24,183 nt of DNA from Apostichopus parvimensis (taxonomy: Eukaryota > Echinodermata > Holothuroidea > Aspidochirotida > Stichopodidae): NCBI GenBank assembly GCA_000934455.1, contig KN882772.1, forward strand, positions 126,574 through 150,756, read 5' to 3'. Numbering within the stretch: position 1 is the first letter of the stretch; each line of letters starts with the position of its first letter. Below the pieces are notes generated by a model, which did no database searches, was not told the DNA's origin, and saw nothing but the letters and a program-made list of their open reading frames with translations. Shown piece after piece: positions 19,801-24,183 of the stretch. A program made the translations under genes and the position numbers.

Positions 19801-21980
19801 TTCATCGGCCAAAATAAAATTTCCTCTCGACTATCCTTTTAAAGTATTATAAAAATATCACAGCTGGAGCTTACCTTGTTTTTGGTTGACTAGGGACTGA
19901 GGCAGATCTATCTCTAATACAATATCATATCTTTGACCTCTCATAAGAACCTGAAACGAAATAAAAGATATCGATATTACAGACCCCCTGCGTGTTGTAT
20001 TAATATAGTTAAATGATTATATGCAGCCATAAATAGGATGTTAATTTTATTAAGAGTTACATATAGTAGATACATTATCAAATCAACTATTAAAGTAACA
20101 GTACAAAAAATCCAGGCATCTAATATCCAAAGTTAGACTTTCTGTAGTTCCTGAATATGCCAGATTTACGGGGAGTGGATGAAATTGATACCCACACCAA
20201 ATTCAACTTGATTTAATTTGCAAAACTTGTGAGGAACTTGTAAGGATGATGATGCCAATGAACCTTTCCTCCCTCTCCTCTGAAATATGGCACTTATGCT
20301 GCCAAAATTTACACTTCTGTTGGGCATTTTAAGACATTGAAAGGTTTTCATCCTCCCCCCCCCCCATGGGTGAATTCCCAGGTAAACTGGTGACTTAATA
20401 TGATCGTCGTAGTAAAGTTGAGTCATTGCTGATCTATACCTTGGGCTCTATATCTATTGAATCAGTGAAAACACATGGTTCGTCTGAGCCAAAGCTATAG
20501 TTCGACAATGACTCAGCTGTCATACGGTGAACCAGTATTTTACGGCATAATTTTCATTAAAGCAAGTCTACATTATGTAAGCAAATTGATTACCCTGTTC
20601 TGGCTGTAATCTGTCCTCAGAGTAATGTTACTACCAGGGAAGGGACAACTCTCCACACCAGTAAACTGTTTACATGAGCTGCTGGAATGAAAAATAATAT
20701 GTTCTTTCAGAAGCAAATCAAAGGTAGATCTGCAAGAGGGAATAATTTGTACTCTTAAGTTAGTCATTGCACATGATGCACCAACAAATTTTCTGAGTTC
20801 TATCAAAACCCCAGTAATAAAATTTAGCATTGCAATATTCCCATTCAGAGGATGTATATACAGTACTAAAATCCAGTCCTGAACACATCTTCTGGGGAAT
20901 AAATGCTACTGAAACAGATGAAATTTCTTTTCTTGCAAGACTTTCATTTTGGTTAACAAAATTGGACACACATTAATTCATGAGGCAAACCATACAACTG
21001 AAATATGGAATTCTGGGTTGATAGCTATGGGATACACCTAGGCCTACTAAAACAAATTCAAATCAATTTCCATCACTTCCCATCTCTGGTAACGTTTATA
21101 ATGGAATCATGTATAATGTGGCTTTCATATGACACTCATTATTCATATCGGTCAATGAATATCAACACTTTTATGTTATATTTTCTTTCTAAAGGGTGTG
21201 AAGAGTCGCACACAAAGAAACGTCTTATGCCGGTAATCTGACCTAGTTTCCAATGAGGTGTAACAGAAGTGTTAGACACCACCATCGATCCCAGAAAATA
21301 CACACACAGCTTGCTACCGTTGGTAATTAGACACTAGTGTACAGTCCATACATACAGCTACGGTCAATACCCAAGTCACAGTGTACATACAGTAGCAGCG
21401 TGGACATCTCAGGTCTTGATAAAAGATAGCAAGGTATCACGTTTCATTACTGTCTGCATTTTGTAGCGACAAGAAGAAAACGTCATTTGCAAGCAACGGA
21501 AAGTTAACTTTTTTCAGAGCGTGGCACGCGGTTTGGGGCGAGTCTTCAATGCCTTTAATGTCACACTTTCTAAGACTTCCATATACACTGTAAATTTCTC
21601 AAGCACTGAGAAAATCAAACAAACTATGACAAAAAGATGAAACAAATTATGAAGAATCTGGAGTCAAATCCTAACAAAGTTGCAACATAAGGCCAAGGCT
21701 ACCCCTGGTTTAACAGCTTTTAGATTCCAGTAACAGTTAGGCAATGCAAATAGCCTTAGCCATCAATAATCACCAAGGCTAAAAAAACTTGCAATTAGTT
21801 TCTTCTTACAATATCTTACCTGTATTCCAGAAACACAGGTTGTTCGAACTTCTCTACTGGCATATAAACGTAGTAAAATGTGAAGTATCCAAAAATCGAT
21901 AACCATAATTGTATTGAAATAACTGCTATAGCAGTAAAAATGGAAGCAAATACCCTTTGTGTTGTACTTGTGTCAGCCAT
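10520..21980 (-). CDS. BSCL2: Seipin, ER lipid-droplet assembly protein (8 exons)
   Basis: Exons in order of transcription are 21980-21820, 20681-20594, 19950-19875, 18902-18835, 16953-16819, 14944-14847, 13292-13123 and 10839-10520. They total 1116 nt and encode 371 aa; human seipin is 398 aa. Seipin forms ER oligomers at ER-lipid droplet contacts and controls droplet budding and size. The layout fits the family: a short cytosolic N terminus, TM1 near residues 10-39, a lumenal domain near 40-208 with the CPFPGSNITL block (N-glycosylation sequon N72), VLMRGQRYDI, LKYRSGLLRIFETL and IEIYSANFLIRAQFSGLRYL, then TM2 near 213-238 and a cytosolic tail with an acidic run (SDDDSDDDIL). All GT-AG sites and phases agree. 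The start is the first ATG (MADTST), 9 residues before TM1. The long span comes from repeat-filled introns of 0.6-2.3 kb. Confidence 0.96.
10840..13122 (-). other. BSCL2: Seipin intron 7
   Basis: GT-AG intron of 2.3 kb. It contains the 234-bp tandem duplication at 11766-12234. Open frames near 12355-13052 on both strands resemble nothing I recognise. Confidence 0.85.
11766..12234. repeat. 234-bp tandem duplication, two copies
   Basis: Copy 1 (11766-11999) and copy 2 (12000-12234) abut, with the GTATACAG landmark at 11791 and 12025. About 60 bp after that landmark are nearly identical. Both copies keep an open frame of about 70 codons on the - strand with the shared words CINNEE, TTDLLHIWRIKEF and KTYLIYKKFHRKLRKKLICI. 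Differences change residues as often as not, so coding is doubtful. I do not recognise the protein. Confidence 0.9.
13123..13292 (-). CDS. BSCL2: Seipin exon 7 (residues 209-266, TM2)
   Basis: The acceptor is ATCTTGGCAG. Encodes YLMFYWPLSSSFLGICFNF, then IIWSVITFLSWDQMW (TM2), and the start of the cytosolic tail. The frame stays open to a stop at 13046, so a retained-intron end is possible. The GGAG|GTAATC donor (phase 1) is the strongest one that fits exon 8; weaker phase-1 GT sites nearby could give tail variants. Confidence 0.88.
13293..14846 (-). other. BSCL2: Seipin intron 6
   Basis: GT-AG intron that holds the hAT-like MITE at 13622-14067. The rest is unrecognised AT-rich sequence. Confidence 0.85.
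13622..14067. mobile_element. hAT-like MITE
   Basis: The left end CAGGGGTGTGCCCA and the reverse complement of the right end, CAGGGATGTGCCCA, match at 13 of 14 bases. A direct ATTATT flanks both ends. CAGGGGTG termini are typical of hAT transposons; hAT target duplications are usually 8 bp, so two bases may have drifted. Three AGTGCTGGG-plus-GG units near 13980, 14011 and 14031 look like subterminal binding repeats. The length is 446 bp and there is no transposase, so it is non-autonomous. Confidence 0.8.
14847..14944 (-). CDS. BSCL2: Seipin exon 6 (residues 177-209)
   Basis: The acceptor is CTCTCTTTAG and the donor is TTGAG|GTAATA (phase 2). Encodes NKPVYGAYVEVRARQIEIYS, then ANFLIRAQFSGLR, which aligns with the end of the lumenal domain before TM2. 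Confidence 0.95.
15378..15671 (+). repeat. Dispersed repeat, copy B
   Basis: Partner of 8012-8340, in the same orientation. It lacks the short tandem insert of copy A and has a second GTAGACAA-containing unit after TTGCCAGTAGATAAA instead. Homology ends sharply at TTTGTTACACT in both copies, which may mark the true 3' end of the element. Confidence 0.75.
15939..16460 (+). repeat. Minisatellite, about 16 units of 31-36 bp
   Basis: The basic 33-bp unit reads CAGTTGTCTGCATATCCCTA then CTTGTGTATATAC. Variants lack one TA (31 bp) or carry CATACTGTATCC (longer). The CATACTGTATCC variant recurs exactly 100 bp apart (16209 and 16309), so a block of three units was itself duplicated. Units toward the left edge are more diverged. 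Because 33 is divisible by three, long open frames appear on both strands (QLSAYPYLCIY, PVVCISLLVYI, MQTTGIYTSRD repeats); these are a by-product, not genes. Confidence 0.96.
16570..16818 (-). repeat. Intronic tandem duplication carrying a copy of the exon-5 donor
   Basis: Two diverged copies of about 125 bp, near 16697-16818 and 16570-16696. Shared words on the + strand include AATGCTGGA, TCTGG.CACCCTAA, ATTTGAATG, AATTGCA, AAATGAG and CATACC. The copy next to exon 5 starts with the true donor GTATGG (GT at 16818-16817). The second copy has GTATGA at the matching place (GT at 16695-16694). Confidence 0.8.
16819..16953 (-). CDS. BSCL2: Seipin exon 5 (residues 132-176)
   Basis: The acceptor is CTTCTTTACAG and the donor is CATCCG|GTATGG (phase 0). 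Encodes MMLKYRSGLLRIFETLLYSP, then LFLFGYRDETQHL, matching the [22 protein letters not shown] region. The donor sits at the edge of a duplicated intronic segment described separately. Confidence 0.96.
16954..18834 (-). other. BSCL2: Seipin intron 4
   Basis: GT-AG intron. It includes a LINE-like 3' end (about 17100-17396). Open frames at 17368-17683 and 18017-18229 are unrecognised. Confidence 0.85.
17100..17396 (+). mobile_element. LINE-like 3' end with short ATCT tail
   Basis: A T-rich stretch ends in TGGCTGAATAAATATCTATC and TATTA. A TGAATAAA followed by an ATCT-type tail is common at the 3' end of invertebrate non-LTR elements. No coding part is present and the left limit is a guess, so this call rests on the tail alone. 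Confidence 0.35.
18835..18902 (-). CDS. BSCL2: Seipin exon 4 (residues 109-131)
   Basis: The acceptor is CATATTTAG and the donor is CGACCT|GTAAGT (phase 0). Encodes GVFMVELSLYSKHGEVTSRA, matching the lumenal beta-sandwich of seipin. Confidence 0.94.
18903..19874 (-). other. BSCL2: Seipin intron 3
   Basis: GT-AG intron largely made of the fold-back MITE at 19023-19606. Confidence 0.88.
19023..19606. mobile_element. Fold-back MITE with long inverted repeats
   Basis: Both ends read CATTAAAGGATTGGTTCAG inward, a perfect 19-bp match. Similarity continues through TATGAAAGAG and ends in a shared GTGATGTCACATCCTCAC (left about 19192-19209, right about 19413-19430). Each arm is about 200 bp around a central A/T-rich loop. 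The TTAA at each tip may be the target duplication of a piggyBac-type element. No transposase is present. Confidence 0.85.
19875..19950 (-). CDS. BSCL2: Seipin exon 3 (residues 84-109)
   Basis: The acceptor is TTCGTTTCAG and the donor is AACAAG|GTAAGC (phase 1). Encodes VLMRGQRYDIVLEIDLPQS, which aligns with the VLMYGQPYRVTLELELPES block of vertebrate seipin. Confidence 0.95.
19951..20593 (-). other. BSCL2: Seipin intron 2
   Basis: GT-AG intron. It contains an 11-base run of C at 20355-20365 and no other element I recognise. Confidence 0.85.
20594..20681 (-). CDS. BSCL2: Seipin exon 2 (residues 54-83, N-glycosylation site)
   Basis: The acceptor is TTTCATTCCAG. A second AG three bases on (CAGCAG) could give a one-residue variant. 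The exon encodes SSSCKQFTG, then CPFPGSNITLR; the N-I-T sequon aligns with the NVS site of human seipin, whose mutation causes motor neuron disease. The donor is CAGG|GTAATC, phase 0. Confidence 0.93.
20682..21819 (-). other. BSCL2: Seipin intron 1
   Basis: GT-AG intron (GTAAGA to TTCATTCCAG). No repeat or RNA gene recognised; the open frames near 20760-20969 and 21005-21241 show no homology I know. Confidence 0.85.
21820..21980 (-). CDS. BSCL2: Seipin exon 1 (residues 1-54, TM1)
   Basis: Begins MADTSTTQRV and continues into a hydrophobic segment of about 30 residues that ends at FYYVYMP, matching the TM1-to-lumen boundary of seipins. The donor is TACAG|GTAAGA, phase 2. 5' UTR exons upstream cannot be excluded. 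Confidence 0.92.
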
Positions 21981-22785
21981 ACTCATCAATTCTAAATTTC
22001 AGTCAGCAAGTCTAGGCCTAGGGAAGATTTTCTTGTGTTTGCTAGAGCCTACGTAAAATAATCTTCCAAGTAAGTTTTCAAACTTTGAACTGATCTGTCG
22101 AAGTCTCTTTGACCTTGCTAATGTGGGTTATCTCTGTTGAAACTATTACTGAATTTGCTCCTACTGAACTAACACGGTGATACAAATAATATTTGTATTG
22201 ACACTAGGCTGAGTTCGCTAATCTTAGCCTACCCCGTCAGCCTAACGTTAGGCCTCACATTCAATCACAGTCATGGCACTGCACTGGCTGATATAGATTA
22301 TCTGGTAAGTTTTTGTCCCCCGCATTTATTACTCAATGGTTAAAGCCTCTCAGTGTGGAAGTTATTTCCCTAGCAAAAGACACCAGGTGCAACATGTGCT
22401 TAAGATGTAGGCTAAGCACATCCAAGTATTACTCGCTCAAGATAAGTTGCTTTGCATTGTATAATGCCCGACCCCTAGAACCAATATTGTATCACTCAGT
22501 AAACAGCGGGACATTTAAAACAACAAATATCACAGCCGACGATGATCACAGCCAACGATGATCACACAGTCACATTCCTGATGCAAGGGGACTGGGGTTG
22601 AGAGCAGATCAGTCGTTCGGTAGTTTGGTTTTCGTGCCCAGGTTCTTTCCTGGGTGACTTTTCTTAAAAAGTATAAATATCACAGCCTACGTAAACCTGC
22701 TATTCTTTTCCGAGTGGAAAGCCATCCAGCAGCTCCCTAGGCCAACCATCACGCAGTAACAGATGAAGCTTGTAAATTGATAATT

Positions 22786-22808
22786 GGGGGCGGGGTAGGG
22801 GAGGGGGG
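22786..22808 (+). promoter_or_regulatory. G-quadruplex motif
   Basis: Four G-runs of 5, 4, 4 and 6 bases are separated by loops of only 1-2 bases (C, TA, A). This satisfies the usual G4 rule with very short loops. It lies about 0.8 kb upstream of the seipin start codon; any regulatory role is inference. Confidence 0.7.
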
Positions 22809-23252
22809 AGAACAACAAATGGGGATCGATCGAGCCCCTTCATTGGTGAACCAAATTTTTATTTATGTAATGCAAAAATTGTGACAAAACTTAAATATCA
22901 TATAACCTGGGTCGTACATTCATTCCATTCACCATATTTTCAAGAGGGATGTTGATCGAATTCGAGACCGACTTTGCTTTTTAGCGATAGACAGCTGCGG
23001 TGACTATATATATATGTGCACTGCTTTGAAATATAAAACAACAAAAGTGCTTATATAATTACTATATTGCATTGTCAGTGGCCGCAGAGAAAAGGGCGCG
23101 GCCGTGAATGCCGCGGTCCCTGCAAGCTTTAGGACTTTAGATATAGTTATTGTTTCTCTTTGGACTGCAAGAATAGTGAGATAGGGGATTACCGGCTTAC
23201 CCTGGAATGTATCCCAGGGCCCTATATGGATAAGCCTTCCTTACGGGATGTC

Positions 23253-23623
23253 AAAGGCCTTATAGATCTGCTTTATTGGCTCCAATTATAGCACGCTATA
23301 GCTATAGGAAAGTTTTGTGATTACGTATTCCACCTGCCACGGTCGTCAATCGACCTCTGGCTCTACAATTATAACCTGCATAGCTTCTTAACACAATTAG
23401 GCTTTTTGTGTAAACACTGTATATATGTTCATGTCCACAGTGTAGTTAATCATGCAGCATTCACACAAAGACCCTCATACAAGAAAAAATATGTGACAGT
23501 CGTTGCAGACTAATTGGTAAAAAGAGGTCATTTTACGACCAAGGCAGGTCGATTACGTAATCTGAAGAAACTTTTCTATGATAGCGTGCTATAGTTGGGG
23601 TCTATATACAGCAGACCTTTAAG
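23253..23623. repeat. Long imperfect inverted repeat
   Basis: The left arm (about 23253-23385) in reverse complement matches the right arm (about 23505-23623). Shared words in order are AATTG, AGAGGTC, ACGACC, GGCAGGT, TACGTAATC, AAACTTT, CTAT, ATAGCGTGCTATA, TTGG and GCAGA. The loop is about 120 bp. No clear terminal motif or target duplication is seen, so it may be a decayed fold-back transposon. Confidence 0.75.
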
Positions 23624-24145
23624 TTTGGGAAAGGTGGATCTGTACAGACGATCTTCAGCATCTTTACTGTGGGTTATTAAAAATGATATCGCTGAATCAT
23701 TCTTTACGGAGAACTTTAATCCATCAAACTGCAATTATTTGGTACTGTAGAAATATAACAACCCTCTATGGATAAATGATTTTAATTTAATGAATATTGA
23801 AGCAATGGGTTTCGTCATGTGTAAGTTACATTAATTAATTAACAAATTCAACGCACCCACCCCATCCCCATATTTAATTGTCCTGACATTTGACTGGGTA
23901 GCAAACAGGTCGTTACGGTTGCGGGGTACATAACAATAACGGTGTAGACTAATGTTACAAAACAATTAAATTGATACATGTGGTGGCAAAACAAAATCCC
24001 TCTGCCAGGACGGTGTTGAACCAAATGTCGACACAGCTTTTCAGTAAATTGAAGCAAACTGGCACCTCACAGGAACTATTGCGTACTGTACCTCAGCCTA
24101 GCAGGGCATAAAAGACTAGAAACCAGAGTTATAGAACTATATAGT

Positions 24146-24183
24146 CAGGGGCGGGATTTGAGTTGTGAAAGTGGGGGGGGGGG
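24146..24183 (+). mobile_element. Possible hAT-like end at window edge
   Basis: CAGGGGCGGGATTTGAG resembles common hAT terminal repeats (CAGGGGCGGAT-type) and is followed by an 11-base G-run cut by the window. With only one end visible this is weak. Confidence 0.3.

Larger units (their letters stand above)
21981..24183. other. Upstream region of seipin
   Basis: This should hold the seipin 5' UTR and promoter. TAGGCCTA-like words recur near 22013-22020 and 22246-22256. A short direct repeat of GATGATCACAGCC lies near 22540-22561 and a CCCAGG/CCTGGG hairpin at 22637-22654. No protein-coding exon is recognised; the open frames at 22313-22561 and 23848-24057 look like chance. Confidence 0.5.

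Noticed and set aside
20573-20969. Two open frames overlapping seipin exon 2 that could be read as a single-exon gene
   Set aside because: The conserved part is confined to exon 2 with proper splice sites; the rest has no homology I recognise.
22637-22654. CCCAGG/CCTGGG hairpin as a possible structured RNA or terminator
   Set aside because: A 6-bp stem is too short to carry weight in a eukaryotic intergenic region.

Overview
This is a stretch of animal nuclear DNA. It is AT-rich, its two genes are split into short exons by GT-AG introns of about 0.6-2.3 kb, and it holds many fossil transposable elements. There is no bacterial-style gene organisation. The proteins are clearly metazoan. The intron sizes, the repeat types and recurrent TAGGCCTA-like words would suit a marine deuterostome such as an echinoderm or hemichordate, but I cannot fix the taxon from this window.

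Two complete protein-coding genes could be rebuilt exon by exon, and they converge tail to tail. On the + strand, 918-5298 encodes PIG-F in five exons (235 aa). PIG-F is the ER membrane partner of the GPI-anchor ethanolamine-phosphate transferases. On the - strand, 21980 down to 10520 encodes seipin (BSCL2 family) in eight exons (371 aa). Seipin is the ER protein that organises lipid-droplet formation. For both genes every splice phase closes without a frameshift. About 5.2 kb (5299-10519) lies between the two stop codons and should hold both 3' UTRs.

The rest is repeats and non-coding DNA. From left to right it holds: the C-terminal end of a LINE reverse transcriptase (1-171, - strand); a possible TTAA-type MITE (6303-6859); a faint tRNA-like SINE head (about 7125-7178); copy A of a dispersed repeat (8012-8340); a four-unit tandem repeat of about 110 bp (8694-9130); a 234-bp tandem duplication (11766-12234, seipin intron 7); a hAT-like MITE (13622-14067, intron 6); copy B of the dispersed repeat (15378-15671, intron 5); a 31-36 bp minisatellite with a 100-bp higher-order period (15939-16460, intron 5); a tandem duplication that copies the exon-5 splice donor (about 16570-16818, intron 5); a LINE-like 3' end (about 17100-17396, intron 4); a fold-back MITE (19023-19606, intron 3); a G-quadruplex motif (22786-22808); a long imperfect inverted repeat (about 23253-23623); and a possible hAT end at the right edge.

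PIG-F and seipin both act in the ER membrane, in lipid-linked pathways, but nothing in the sequence shows that they work together. I found no RNA gene, CRISPR array or novel multi-gene system. The points most worth checking are the duplicated splice donor, the minisatellite and the MITEs inside the seipin introns.
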